From Pseudomonadales bacterium (GTDB lineage: Bacteria > Pseudomonadota > Gammaproteobacteria > Pseudomonadales > IMCC2047), in assembly GCA_024234615.1 (NCBI GenBank), contig JACKNY010000002.1, positions 124,001 through 188,000 of the forward strand: a stretch of 64,000 nucleotides of DNA. The letters are read 5' to 3'. Below, piece by piece: positions 43,441 through 52,421 of the stretch. Below the pieces are notes generated by a model, which had not been told where the DNA came from, ran no database searches, and saw only the letters and a list, made by a program, of their open reading frames with translations. Position 1 is the stretch's first letter. Each line of letters opens with the position of its first letter. The translations under genes were made by a program, and so were the position numbers.

Positions 43441-44091
43441 TTAGCGCCCTTGCGCATCTTGCCAAAGTAATTTGTGGAGCTGTAATTGTAGTCGCACCTT
43501 GAGACCATCATCGAGAATCCATTGCGCCAATTCGGATGCGGCCAGTTCGCCACTACTGGGCGAAAATAATATTTCGTCAGTACGTTCTTTTAATCGTAAT
43601 TCAACCATTTTGAATTTCGCCCAATCATAATCCTGACGATTGCAGATCACGAATTTAATCTGGTCCTGTGGATTTAAAAACTCTACATTCTCATATAGAT
43701 TTCGATGGCTCTCTTGCGAGGCTGGCGTTTTTAAATCGAGAACTTTAACAACCCTGGAGTCAACTTGATCAACTCGAATAGCGCCACTGGTTTCCAATGA
43801 AACTTCATAGCCTTTATCACATAGTGCACTTAACAATGGCAGTACATTTGGTTGAGCGAGCGGCTCACCACCGGTCACTGTGACATAATCTGTAGGAAAG
43901 CAACTCACCCTTCCCAGTATTTCCGCCACGGACATTATTTCTCCGCCACTAAAGGCGTAGGCAGTATCGCAGTATTGACAGCGTAATGGGCAGCCGGTTA
44001 AGCGCACAAAAACAGTTGGTAATCCAACTGTTCGGGTTTCTCCCTGCAAGGAATGAAAAATCTCAGTAATCCTGAGTGACTCGGACGACAT
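43441..44091 (-). CDS. queE: 7-carboxy-7-deazaguanine synthase (radical SAM)
   Basis: A 216-residue radical-SAM enzyme that contracts the ring of 6-carboxytetrahydropterin. The cluster cysteines lie in TGCPLRCQYCDTAYAF (C-x3-C-x2-C), and the substrate region SLQGETRTVGLPTVFVRL is typical of QueE. The SAM motif VTGGEPLAQP follows. It lies between cpoB and queC on the same strand, as in Pseudomonas. Confidence 0.95.
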   Translation of the reverse strand: MSSESLRITEIFHSLQGETRTVGLPTVFVRLTGCPLRCQYCDTAYAFSGGEIMSVAEILGRVSCFPTDYVTVTGGEPLAQPNVLPLLSALCDKGYEVSLETSGAIRVDQVDSRVVKVLDLKTPASQESHRNLYENVEFLNPQDQIKFVICNRQDYDWAKFKMVELRLKERTDEILFSPSSGELAASELAQWILDDGLKVRLQLQLHKLLWQDAQGR

Positions 44092-44136
44092 AGGCTTAAT
44101 AAATGGGAATTATGACGCGCATCATTAGATGCGATA

Positions 44137-44937
44137 CTAAGGTGATAAATTTCTAAGCTCGGACTCTGACAATTTTGCCGCCGAAGAGCCAGGGTATTGA
44201 TTAATCACTTCCTGTAATAGCTGTTTCGCCTTAGTGCGATCACCCAGCTCCCGATATACCTTACCTAGCTTATATTTTGCATCAGCGGTTTTACGGTGCT
44301 GGGGAAACCGGCTTAATAGCGTTTCGAAGGCCGATTGCGCTGCCTGATAGTTAGCTTTGACAACCTGCACCTCGCCCAACCAATAATAGGCGTTTCCCGT
44401 GTACTCTCCGTCTGGAAAATCACGAACAAACTGAGCGAACGCGCTAACTGCATCGTCGTAATGCTTATTTCGTATCAGGTCAAAAGCCGCATGGTAGGAT
44501 TTTTTTTCATCCAGTCCCGACCTTGGCTGATCACTGTCAAAATTTGTTGTACTTGTGCTAGGCGTATAATTTGGCTCTGGCTCCAATTTCCCTGGTTTAC
44601 CTTGCAAGCTAATACGTCGATCTAAATCCAAATAACGATCACGCTGCTCATCTCGCATCTGATTAATCTGATGAGCCTGTTGTTCCAACATGCCTCTAAG
44701 CGTTTGCACTTCCTGCTGTAAAAGTTCGAATTGGTATAACAGACTCGCAGGACTAGCACTCAGTCCTTGCATTTGATCACTGGTAGCTTGCGACTGTCTC
44801 AAACGGGAGGAATAACTCTGGGTATCACTTGCACCAGCGGAGTCGACAACCGGCACTGGTGGCGCAGCCTGTATACTGGGAACCGAGATTCCCAGCATAG
44901 TTACAAGTATGTAGCGAACAGATAAACCCATTACCAA
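44137..44937 (-). CDS. cpoB: Cell-division coordinator CpoB (YbgF)
   Basis: A 266-residue periplasmic protein that links the Tol-Pal system with peptidoglycan synthesis at division. A signal peptide (to about residue 24, ending SIQAAPP) leads to an N-terminal coiled coil for trimerisation (LLYQFELLQQEVQTLRGML). Tetratricopeptide repeats (residues 145-265; YHAAFDLIRNKHYDDAVSAF, GNAYYWLGEVQVVKANYQAA, DAKYKLGKVYRELGD) follow. It is the last gene of the tol-pal set, 8 bp after pal. Confidence 0.93.
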   Translation of the reverse strand: MVMGLSVRYILVTMLGISVPSIQAAPPVPVVDSAGASDTQSYSSRLRQSQATSDQMQGLSASPASLLYQFELLQQEVQTLRGMLEQQAHQINQMRDEQRDRYLDLDRRISLQGKPGKLEPEPNYTPSTSTTNFDSDQPRSGLDEKKSYHAAFDLIRNKHYDDAVSAFAQFVRDFPDGEYTGNAYYWLGEVQVVKANYQAAQSAFETLLSRFPQHRKTADAKYKLGKVYRELGDRTKAKQLLQEVINQYPGSSAAKLSESELRNLSP

Positions 44938-44945
44938 CCTTGCAC

Positions 44946-45500
44946 TTAGTTCTCGTAACGCAACTCAACACGACGATTCAGACTCCATGATGAATCGTCA
45001 TGCCCTAAACTAGCCGGACGTTCTTCACCATAGCTGACAGTTTCAATCTGTTGACTGGTCACACCCAAAACTGTCAAGTAGCGTCCAATTGCTTCAGCGC
45101 GACGTTCACCCAGCGCCAGGTTGTATTCTCGTGTGCCACGCTCATCGGCATGACCTTCCAGCACAACATTACCACCATTACTGGTCAGGTATAGAGCATG
45201 AGCTTCGAGAGCAGCACGAGCTTCCGGTTTAACCACTGACTGATCGAAATCAAAATAGAAGGTGGTAATCCCCAAGAGGCGTTGCTGGTCAGCCTGCCTT
45301 CGAGCATTTTCTTCTGCTTCCATTGCCTGACTGGCTAATCTCGCTTCTTCTTCAGCACGATATGCTTGAGCAGCAGCAGCTTCTTCCGCAGCACGACGTG
45401 CTGCTTCGGCATCATCCTTGCTTCCGGAGGTGGAACAACCCGCCATCCACACCAAAGCCGACCCCAGTAATAAAACCTTTAATACATTTGCGACTTGCAT
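44946..45500 (-). CDS. pal: Peptidoglycan-associated lipoprotein Pal
   Basis: A 184-residue outer-membrane lipoprotein. The lipobox WMAGC places the lipidated cysteine at residue 22. An Ala/Glu-rich linker (residues 33-75) is longer and more helical than in many Pal proteins. The C-terminal OmpA-like domain (about 75-184) binds peptidoglycan through NVVLEGHADERGTREYNLAL and ERRAEAIGRYL. It works with TolB and TolA to hold the outer membrane to the wall during division. Confidence 0.96.
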   Translation of the reverse strand: MQVANVLKVLLLGSALVWMAGCSTSGSKDDAEAARRAAEEAAAAQAYRAEEEARLASQAMEAEENARRQADQQRLLGITTFYFDFDQSVVKPEARAALEAHALYLTSNGGNVVLEGHADERGTREYNLALGERRAEAIGRYLTVLGVTSQQIETVSYGEERPASLGHDDSSWSLNRRVELRYEN

Positions 45501-45540
45501 TTTACACTCCTAAATCTAATAGTTTACTCAAAATCAATTT

Positions 45541-46842
45541 TTAATACGGAGACCACGAAGGTTCTCTTACATCACCGTGCTTGGAGGGCAACCTAAACTT
45601 GACCCTACCATCAATCGAAACCGCTGCCAGTATACCTTTGTTATCATAATTGGTTGCATAAATTACCATACTTCCATTCGGTGCGATACTAGGAGATTCA
45701 TCTAATTTTGTTTGGGTTAAAATGCGTAAGTCATCTCTGACAAGATCCTTAACGGCGATATGGAAAATACCCTCACGTCGATGCACCATGAGTAAAAATC
45801 GGCCGTCTTTGCTTAATCGCCCCCTGGCATTGTAGTCGCCTTCAAAGGTTAATCTTTTGACCGCACCAGTGGCCAAGGTCAATCGATAAATTTGCGGCTG
45901 ACCGCCACGACTCGAGGTAAATACCAGAGATTTGCCGTCAGCAGCCCAACTTGGTTCGGTATCAATACCGAAATGATGAGTTAATCGGGTTAATCTTCGC
46001 GTGGCTATATCCATGAGATAGAGCTCTGGATTGCCATCTTTGGACAACACCATAGCCAAGGTTTTACCATCGGGAGACCAGGATGGCGCGCTATTCATTC
46101 CACGAAAAGACGGTATCTTTTCTCGCTGCCCCGTAACAAGGTCTTGGATATAGATTGCGGGTCGACGTGACTCAAACGAAACATAGGCGATTTTTTTTGC
46201 GTCCGGCGACCAATCGGGCGACAGTATAGGTTCGTAGGACTCCAAAATAGTCTGCGCACGATAACCGTCTGCGTCAGCCAGTTGCAATTGAAATCGATCT
46301 TTGCCATCGCCCATACGATTAGCAGTTACATAGAGTACTCGTGTCGAAAAAGCCCCGCGTACCCCAGTTAAATTTTCATAAATTTTATCGCTGATACGAT
46401 GGGCCACATCACGCAGTTTGGTAGCGCCTCCAGTAACCATTTCACCAAAAATCCGTGACTGTTTATAAACGTCATAAAGTTCATACTGAACCTTGTACCC
46501 CGCAGTCGGTGATATCTGCGTAACCTCACCGATCAGCAGATACTCTTGTTCCAATACCCGCCAATCCCGGAAAAAAACATCCTTACGCTGACTTGGCAAG
46601 CTCAACATATTGGTACGATCCAAGGCAATAAACTGGCCGCTTCGCATTAAGTCCGCCGCCACAATTTGGCCAATATCCTCTGGTAAAGCTCCTACGCCTT
46701 TCCAGCCGAATGGAACTACGGCAATCCGAGTCGGATTATCAACGCCCTGCGTAATTTCTATCGTCAACTCCGCATAGCTGAACTGCCCCAATGTTAGCCA
46801 GGCTAACATCACCAACACAGCACGTAACACCACCCTACTCAC
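45541..46842 (-). CDS. tolB: Tol-Pal system beta-propeller protein TolB
   Basis: A 433-residue periplasmic protein. A Sec signal (LRAVLVMLAWLTLGQFSYA) is followed by an N-terminal domain and a six-bladed propeller; the blade repeats show as SPDWSPDAKKIAYVSFESRR, APSWSPDGKTLAMVLSKDG and EPSWAADGKSLVFTSSRGG. It binds Pal and TolA in turn. Its start overlaps the end of tolA by four bases. Confidence 0.97.
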   Translation of the reverse strand: MSRVVLRAVLVMLAWLTLGQFSYAELTIEITQGVDNPTRIAVVPFGWKGVGALPEDIGQIVAADLMRSGQFIALDRTNMLSLPSQRKDVFFRDWRVLEQEYLLIGEVTQISPTAGYKVQYELYDVYKQSRIFGEMVTGGATKLRDVAHRISDKIYENLTGVRGAFSTRVLYVTANRMGDGKDRFQLQLADADGYRAQTILESYEPILSPDWSPDAKKIAYVSFESRRPAIYIQDLVTGQREKIPSFRGMNSAPSWSPDGKTLAMVLSKDGNPELYLMDIATRRLTRLTHHFGIDTEPSWAADGKSLVFTSSRGGQPQIYRLTLATGAVKRLTFEGDYNARGRLSKDGRFLLMVHRREGIFHIAVKDLVRDDLRILTQTKLDESPSIAPNGSMVIYATNYDNKGILAAVSIDGRVKFRLPSKHGDVREPSWSPY

Positions 46843-47663
46843 CTAATAAGATCCTCTGGTTTAAACAGCATTCTAAATTGTCGAAACTTCGCATCAAAAA
46901 CTCGCGGCGATAAATTCCGTAGCTCTTCAAATTTTCCAGCACGTTGCACCGCCTGAATGGCTGAACGGTCAAATGCTGCATCACCACTACTTTTAAGCAC
47001 GTATACCTTATGCACCTCCCCAGTTGGCACTAGGTGAATCATCAATAGTACCTGCATATCGTTACGTGCGCTAAGTGGTCTGTGCCAATTCTGCACCACT
47101 CGCTCTTGAATTAACCCAACATAGGCCATCGCTTCCTCAGACTCCGTCTGATACTGCAGATACTCTGACTCGGCATCCAAAGCTCTGGCTATTTCAAGCT
47201 CTCGCTTACGCTCAAGCTGCGCTAATTCTTGCTCCTTTTTCTTCTTCGCTGCTAACTGATCCGCTTCTTGCTGCTTGCGCTCTCTTTCGGCCTTGAGTTT
47301 TTGTTCTTCCTTTTTCTTTTGCTCCGCTTTTTTCTTCAGCTCCTCAGTGCGCTTTTGTTCCAGCTTTTTCTTTGCTTCGACTGCCTTTTGCTTCGCTTGC
47401 TCTTGTTTTCGCTTGGCTTCTTCCAACCGTCGCTTTTCAGCCTCTCGTTGCGCCGCTATTCGGTTTTTTTCTTGTTCCTCTTTTTTACGTGCTGCCGTCG
47501 GATCAACATTTATGATCTGCGCTTTAACTATCCTCGGTATCGGCGTATTTTCCAACTCTTTGGCAACATTCCAACTCGATAAAAACATAATCAAAATGAC
47601 CGTGTGCAACAGTACCGCTTGTAGTGTCGGCAGGATATAGCTATTTTCACTAAATTTCGACAA
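46839..47663 (-). CDS. tolA: TolA
   Basis: A 274-residue inner-membrane protein that spans the periplasm. It has one N-terminal membrane helix (LQAVLLHTVILIMFLSSW), a long Lys/Glu/Ala-rich helical domain (about residues 55-165) and a C-terminal globular domain (residues 170-274, VVQNWHRPLSARNDMQVLLM). It uses proton force from TolQR to release TolB from Pal. The strongly repeated domain creates long open frames on the other strand, which are not genes. Confidence 0.95.
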   Translation of the reverse strand: MSKFSENSYILPTLQAVLLHTVILIMFLSSWNVAKELENTPIPRIVKAQIINVDPTAARKKEEQEKNRIAAQREAEKRRLEEAKRKQEQAKQKAVEAKKKLEQKRTEELKKKAEQKKKEEQKLKAERERKQQEADQLAAKKKKEQELAQLERKRELEIARALDAESEYLQYQTESEEAMAYVGLIQERVVQNWHRPLSARNDMQVLLMIHLVPTGEVHKVYVLKSSGDAAFDRSAIQAVQRAGKFEELRNLSPRVFDAKFRQFRMLFKPEDLIR

Positions 47664-47667
47664 GCCT

Positions 47668-48096
47668 TTAACCCTTAGGCTGCTCAGAAATCAATCCGAC
47701 ACTCGGCACGCCCGCAGCCTGCAACACCGTCATTAAATTTACCACAACGCCATAATCGACGGCGCGGTCGCCGCGAATCATCACTGGCGTGTTGGGTTTA
47801 ACACGGATGATTTTTTCAACCCTATCCGCAATAAACTCAAGGGGCACTGGCGCCTCTGGGTTTTCACCAAGATCAATGTAGTAGGTGCCATCAAACTTCA
47901 CCGAAACCACAATAGTTTCCTGATCGTCCTTCAACTCCAAGGGTTCTGATGGGGCTTCCGGTAGCTCAACCGTCACACCCTGGGTGAGCAGAGGCGCTGT
48001 CACCATAAATACGACGAGCAATACCAACATCACATCAATGTAAGGAACCACATTAATGTCTGACATAGGCTTACGGCGTGAGCGTGAACGGGCCAT
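47668..48096 (-). CDS. tolR: TolR
   Basis: A 142-residue ExbD-family protein, with a single membrane helix (INVVPYIDVMLVLLVVFMVT) that carries the conserved aspartate for proton transfer, and a periplasmic domain ending in VLQAAGVPSVGLISEQ. It forms the proton channel with TolQ. The gap to tolQ is only three bases. Confidence 0.96.
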   Translation of the reverse strand: MARSRSRRKPMSDINVVPYIDVMLVLLVVFMVTAPLLTQGVTVELPEAPSEPLELKDDQETIVVSVKFDGTYYIDLGENPEAPVPLEFIADRVEKIIRVKPNTPVMIRGDRAVDYGVVVNLMTVLQAAGVPSVGLISEQPKG

Positions 48097-48099
48097 GGT

Positions 48100-48807
48100 C
48101 TACACTTCCTGATCGCTGGCAGGTTTTAGGTCAGGCGAATGAACCTTCCTATGCAAAATACTGGAGAATTCTTCCGCGAATGTTTCATAGCGGTTAGCCA
48201 ACGCCTCCGCTCTCGCCGAATAGCGGTTATAAGCAACTACTGCTGGAATCGCTGCAAATAAGCCCATCGCCGTTGCCACTAGGGCTTCGGATATTCCTGG
48301 CGCAACAGTGGCCAACGTAGCCTGCTGCACATTGGCCAAACCACGAAAAGAGTTCATGATTCCCCAGACCGTACCAAACAGACCGACATAGGGGCTGATA
48401 GAGCCGACCGTTGCTAAAAAGGGCAAATGTAATTCTAACTTTTCCTCTTCTCTAGCGAGAGCCACGCGCATCACTCGTTGCACGCCGTCCATTACCGCTT
48501 CAGCGTCAGCGCCAGTGCGTTGTCTGAGCCGTGTAAATTCCTTGAGACCGGCACAAAAAATATTTTCCACACCGCTATTGGCGTGCAACTTGGCTTTGGT
48601 ATCGACATAGAGTTGGCGTAGGTCGACCCCCGACCAAAATTGTTCTTCAAATCCATTGAGTATTTGCTGTGCCATTTTTAAGAATTTCGCACGCTGAAAA
48701 ATCATGACCCAAGAAACAACCGAGGCTGCGATTAACATTAGCATCACGATCTGCACAAGAAAACTAGCGTTAGCTACGAGACTCCAGAGTGACATTTTTT
48801 CGACCAA
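48100..48807 (-). CDS. tolQ: TolQ
   Basis: A 235-residue ExbB-family inner-membrane protein with three membrane helices: residues 15-38 (LVQIVMLMLIAASVVSW), about 135-160 (LATVGSISPYVGLFGTVWGI) and about 170-195 (ISEALVATAMGLFAAIPAVV). It pairs with TolR to power TolA. The GLFGTVWGIM and EALVATAMGL pieces are the family signatures. Confidence 0.97.
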   Translation of the reverse strand: MVEKMSLWSLVANASFLVQIVMLMLIAASVVSWVMIFQRAKFLKMAQQILNGFEEQFWSGVDLRQLYVDTKAKLHANSGVENIFCAGLKEFTRLRQRTGADAEAVMDGVQRVMRVALAREEEKLELHLPFLATVGSISPYVGLFGTVWGIMNSFRGLANVQQATLATVAPGISEALVATAMGLFAAIPAVVAYNRYSARAEALANRYETFAEEFSSILHRKVHSPDLKPASDQEV

Positions 48808-48808
48808 C

Positions 48809-49216
48809 TTATTGCTCTCCTATATAGGCCTGCAAAGCTTCCGCTAATGGAATCGGAATAACGCAGGGCTTCATGGTATTTTTTCTAACGCAGGCACCTT
48901 TTATTTTAGCTTCTGTTATTCTGGTTGCGCCACGGAATATCTGTTGCCGAAACGTCAGGTGGGTACGTTTTATCTCATCAATGACCACACTGACCACAAG
49001 TTCATCGTCCAAGCAGGCCGGTTCTCGGTAATGAATTTCCGTAGAATGAATAACGAACATCGTACCCTGTTTAATCATTTCCGCATGATCGAACCCCAGA
49101 TGACGCAAGAACTCGGTTCGCGCTCGCTCCATAAACTTTAGGTAATTGACATAATAGACGATGCCGCCAGCGTCGGTGTCCTCGATGTAGACTCTGGCAG
49201 GCCATTTAAATTCCAT
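48809..49216 (-). CDS. ybgC: YbgC-type acyl-CoA thioesterase
   Basis: A 135-residue hot-dog-fold thioesterase, first gene of the tol-pal set. The active-site aspartate is in EDTDAGGIVYYVNY, and the next motif FMERARTEFLRHLGF is typical. The usual VVYH of the family reads IVYY here, so one polar residue differs. I choose the ATG at 49216; a TTG three codons earlier is less likely. It may act on acyl groups of phospholipid metabolism. Confidence 0.92.
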   Translation of the reverse strand: MEFKWPARVYIEDTDAGGIVYYVNYLKFMERARTEFLRHLGFDHAEMIKQGTMFVIHSTEIHYREPACLDDELVVSVVIDEIKRTHLTFRQQIFRGATRITEAKIKGACVRKNTMKPCVIPIPLAEALQAYIGEQ

Positions 49217-49290
49217 ACCCCGCAAATCCTGTATTGTCGTTGGCCATTGTTAATATTCACTAAATTACAAAATCAAGTTACAAAAACCAG

Positions 49291-50340
49291 CTATAAAGGT
49301 AACTTGTTTTGCTGAGTTTTGCTGTTATCAGCTCCAGATTCGGGAACCGTCATCCCAAAATGCAAATAAGCATTCTGGGTAACCATTCGGCCTCTTGGCG
49401 TACGAATCATATACCCCTGCTGGATAAGAAAAGGCTCCAGTACGTCTTCAATGGTATCGCGCTCTTCGCTGATCGCCGCCGCTAAACTATCAACACCAAC
49501 CGGGCCACCACCAAACTTTTCGATCATCGCTAATAGTAAACGGCGATCCATATGATCGAATCCTTGTCGATCAACATTGAGCATATCCAGCGCATCATCC
49601 GCAATTTTTTGGGCAACGACACCATCGGCTTTTACCTCGGCGTAATCGCGAACACGCCGCAATAACCGGTTAGCAATTCTGGGTGTACCTCGCGATCGTT
49701 TAGCTATCTCGGCGGCACCTTCTTCATTAATCGGTACAGATAACAATTCGGCAGAACGCAACACAATTCGTGTTAAATCCGCGGCACTGTAGAACTCCAA
49801 TCGCTGCACAATGCCGAAGCGATCACGCAAAGGCGAGGTCAACAATCCGGCACGCGTCGTTGCGCCGACCAAGGTGAATTTCGGTAAATCCAATTTGATA
49901 CTGCGTGCAGCCGGCCCTTCACCAATCATAATATCCAGTTGGTAATCTTCCATCGCTGGATATAACACCTCTTCCACTGCCGGGCTCAGACGGTGTATTT
50001 CATCAATAAACAGTACATCTCCGGGTTCGAGATTAGTCAACAAAGCCGCAACATCGCCCGCCTTTTCCAGCACCGGACCAGAAGTCGATTTTATGGAGAC
50101 GCCCATTTCATGGGAGATAATATTAGCGAGTGTCGTTTTACCTAATCCAGGCGGACCGAATATCAGTGTATGATCCAGCGCTTCGGAACGTCCCCGCGCA
50201 GCACGAATAAAGATATCCATTTGCTCTCGCACCGCTGGCTGACCGATGTATTCCTCTAACGAATTAGGGCGTATGGCGTAATCTACACGCTCTTCAGCGG
50301 CAGTTAGCTGGGGGGAAATGATACGATCTGATTCAATCAT
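49291..50340 (-). CDS. ruvB: Holliday-junction branch migration helicase RuvB
   Basis: A 349-residue AAA+ motor. Walker A is FGPPGLGKTTLANI and Walker B LFIDEIHRLSPAVEEVL; the sensor 1 region is VGATTRAGLLTSPLRDRFG. A C-terminal winged helix (about residues 260-335) binds DNA. It forms hexamers that pull DNA through the RuvA-bound junction. It lies 75 bp after ruvA. Confidence 0.97.
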   Translation of the reverse strand: MIESDRIISPQLTAAEERVDYAIRPNSLEEYIGQPAVREQMDIFIRAARGRSEALDHTLIFGPPGLGKTTLANIISHEMGVSIKSTSGPVLEKAGDVAALLTNLEPGDVLFIDEIHRLSPAVEEVLYPAMEDYQLDIMIGEGPAARSIKLDLPKFTLVGATTRAGLLTSPLRDRFGIVQRLEFYSAADLTRIVLRSAELLSVPINEEGAAEIAKRSRGTPRIANRLLRRVRDYAEVKADGVVAQKIADDALDMLNVDRQGFDHMDRRLLLAMIEKFGGGPVGVDSLAAAISEERDTIEDVLEPFLIQQGYMIRTPRGRMVTQNAYLHFGMTVPESGADNSKTQQNKLPL

Positions 50341-50415
50341 TATTTTCGCTCAAACGAATAGTTGACGGAGCAGTGACATCAAACACTCGGTCAGCGCGCA
50401 TATTAACGTTATCGC

Positions 50416-51024
50416 CTAGGGCTTCGCCATTACTTTTAATGCGTTACGAATTAAATCCTGATTTGACATACCTTCGCTTGCGACAGACTTAACTGCTCGT
50501 TCCGCTTCTTTAGGTTTATAACCCAATGCCACCAACGCACTTTCGGCCTCACCAATGGCTTGGTTGGTGCCAAATGGACCGGCAGAATTTAGTTCAGAAT
50601 CATCACTGGCGTCACTTTGCCAATCTTTCAGTTTATCTCGCATTTCAATGATCAAACGCTCAGCGGTCTTTTTACCAATTCCTGGCAGGCACACTAACGC
50701 GTTGACATCATTATTTCTCACGACTCGGACAAACTCATTGCTTTCGATGCCGGACAGAATTGCTAAGCCCAACTTTGGCCCGACGCCATTAATTTTAATC
50801 AACTCCCGAAACAGACTGCGTTCACGCACATCATAAAACCCATAGAGCAACTGAGCATCTTCACGTACCACAAAATGCGTGTGCAGCAATACCTCTTCAT
50901 TCAGTTCCGGCAACCGATAAAAGGTATTCATCGGCACCTGTAGCTCATAACCCACACCATTCACATCGATCAGAATATCGGGAGGAGTTTTTTCGGCAAG
51001 CCTTCCTTTTATACGACCTATCAT
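50416..51024 (-). CDS. ruvA: Holliday-junction DNA-binding protein RuvA
   Basis: A 202-residue protein with the N-terminal OB-fold (MIGRIKGRLAEKTPPDILI), the two helix-hairpin-helix motifs (LIKINGVGPKLGLAILSGI and LVCLPGIGKKTAERLIIEM), and the C-terminal RuvB-binding domain (EAESALVALGYKPKEAERAV). It binds the four-way junction as a tetramer. It follows ruvC by 27 bp. Confidence 0.97.
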   Translation of the reverse strand: MIGRIKGRLAEKTPPDILIDVNGVGYELQVPMNTFYRLPELNEEVLLHTHFVVREDAQLLYGFYDVRERSLFRELIKINGVGPKLGLAILSGIESNEFVRVVRNNDVNALVCLPGIGKKTAERLIIEMRDKLKDWQSDASDDSELNSAGPFGTNQAIGEAESALVALGYKPKEAERAVKSVASEGMSNQDLIRNALKVMAKP

Positions 51025-51051
51025 GCTGAGCTTCTTCTGTTAACCTGCTGC

Positions 51052-51576
51052 TTATTTATGCAGTAAACGGCCACGACGTACCGCCCCCACTCCCGCCATA
51101 CGGACAAGGCTCTGCCTCGTATGGGCATGACAAACTGCAATGGCGAGCGCATCTGCCGCATCCGCCTGGGGCGATTTGCTCAAATTCAACAGTACGCACA
51201 CCATATGCTGCACCTGACTTTTATCTGCCGCACCTTTGCCCACCACAGCCTGCTTTATCTGACGCGCCGAATACTCGGCTACCGGTAAGCCTTGATTGGC
51301 TCCCGCCACAATAGCGACGCCACGCGCTTGCCCCAGTTTCAGAGCAGAATCCGGGTTGCGCGCCATAAACACTTTTTCAATTGCCATTTCCTGCGGGCTG
51401 TAACTGACAATCAAGCGATCAATACCCTGATAAATCTCGCATAGTCGATCCGGTAGCTCTTCCGATTTAACGCGAATACAGCCGCTATCGACATACTCAC
51501 ATTGATTACCGTTCCAGTTAACGATGCCATAACCAGTAATACGCGAACCTGGATCAATACCGATAATCAATGACAT
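51052..51576 (-). CDS. ruvC: Holliday-junction endonuclease RuvC
   Basis: A 174-residue resolvase. The catalytic acids are at Asp7 (IGIDPGSRITGYG), the Glu in MAIEKVFMARN and the acids in ADAADALAIAVCHAH. It cuts junctions opened by RuvAB. It follows yebC by 13 bp, in the gene order usual for gammaproteobacteria. Confidence 0.97.
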   Translation of the reverse strand: MSLIIGIDPGSRITGYGIVNWNGNQCEYVDSGCIRVKSEELPDRLCEIYQGIDRLIVSYSPQEMAIEKVFMARNPDSALKLGQARGVAIVAGANQGLPVAEYSARQIKQAVVGKGAADKSQVQHMVCVLLNLSKSPQADAADALAIAVCHAHTRQSLVRMAGVGAVRRGRLLHK

Positions 51577-51589
51577 AGCATAGGGTCGC

Positions 51590-52324
51590 TTAACCCATCA
51601 TCTCTTCAGGGAACTCGGCATTGGAGTATACGTTTTGCACGTCGTCCAGTTCCTCTAGCATATCGATTAGCTTCATTACGCTCTCACCAGATTCCGCATC
51701 CAGCTCAACCGTCGTTGCCGGAATCATTGCAACTTCTGCATTCACCGGCTCGAACCCAGCAGTTTCCAGCGCATCCTTTACGGCTTCAAAATCTTCTGGT
51801 GCGGTGACCACATCGATCGACTCGTCATCGTTGGTCTGGACATCTTCAGCACCAAACTCCAGCGCGATCTCCAGAATTTTATCTTCATCGGCACCAGGCT
51901 CAAACGTAATCTGGCCTTTTTTGGTAAACAGGTAAGCGACCGAACCATCAGTGCCCAAATTACCACCAAATTTACTGAACGCGTGGCGAACTTCAGCCAC
52001 CGTACGGTTACGGTTATCAGTCATGGTCTCAACCAACACTGCCACCCCAGCCTGACCATAACCCTCGTAGGTGATCTCTTCCAGATTTTCGCCTTCACCA
52101 CCGACACCACGATCAATAGCTCGCTGCATGGTATCTTTCGGCATGTTCGAATTCTTGGCGTTTGACACCGCGAGCCGTAAGCGCGGATTATCCATCACAT
52201 CACCGCCACCCATACGCGCAGCGATGGTCAGCTCTCTAATTAAACGGGTAAATATCTTTCCCCTTTGGGCATCAACCTTAGCTTTTTTATGCTTAATATT
52301 GGCCCATTTACTATGTCCTGCCAT
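51590..52324 (-). CDS. yebC: YebC/PmpR-family protein
   Basis: A 244-residue protein with the family opening MAGHSKWANIKHKKAKVDAQ and the later GSVAYLFTKKGQI and DVQNVYSNAEFPEE. In Pseudomonas the PmpR form acts as a DNA-binding regulator; recent work on the family also points to a role at the ribosome with proline stretches. It lies between aspS and ruvC, as usual. Confidence 0.95.
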   Translation of the reverse strand: MAGHSKWANIKHKKAKVDAQRGKIFTRLIRELTIAARMGGGDVMDNPRLRLAVSNAKNSNMPKDTMQRAIDRGVGGEGENLEEITYEGYGQAGVAVLVETMTDNRNRTVAEVRHAFSKFGGNLGTDGSVAYLFTKKGQITFEPGADEDKILEIALEFGAEDVQTNDDESIDVVTAPEDFEAVKDALETAGFEPVNAEVAMIPATTVELDAESGESVMKLIDMLEELDDVQNVYSNAEFPEEMMG

Positions 52325-52421
52325 GCCTGTACCTTAACCTACTTTTCTCTTTTTAATGTCTTTATGGCCACGGCCACTGTTAAAACTACTCTTAGTATTA
52401 CCGCTCAATAAGTGATCAACT

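Noticed and set aside
47075..47640. Several long overlapping forward-strand frames rich in Phe, Leu and Ser
   Set aside because: They mirror the Lys/Glu/Ala-rich helical domain of tolA on the other strand; low complexity explains the lack of stops.
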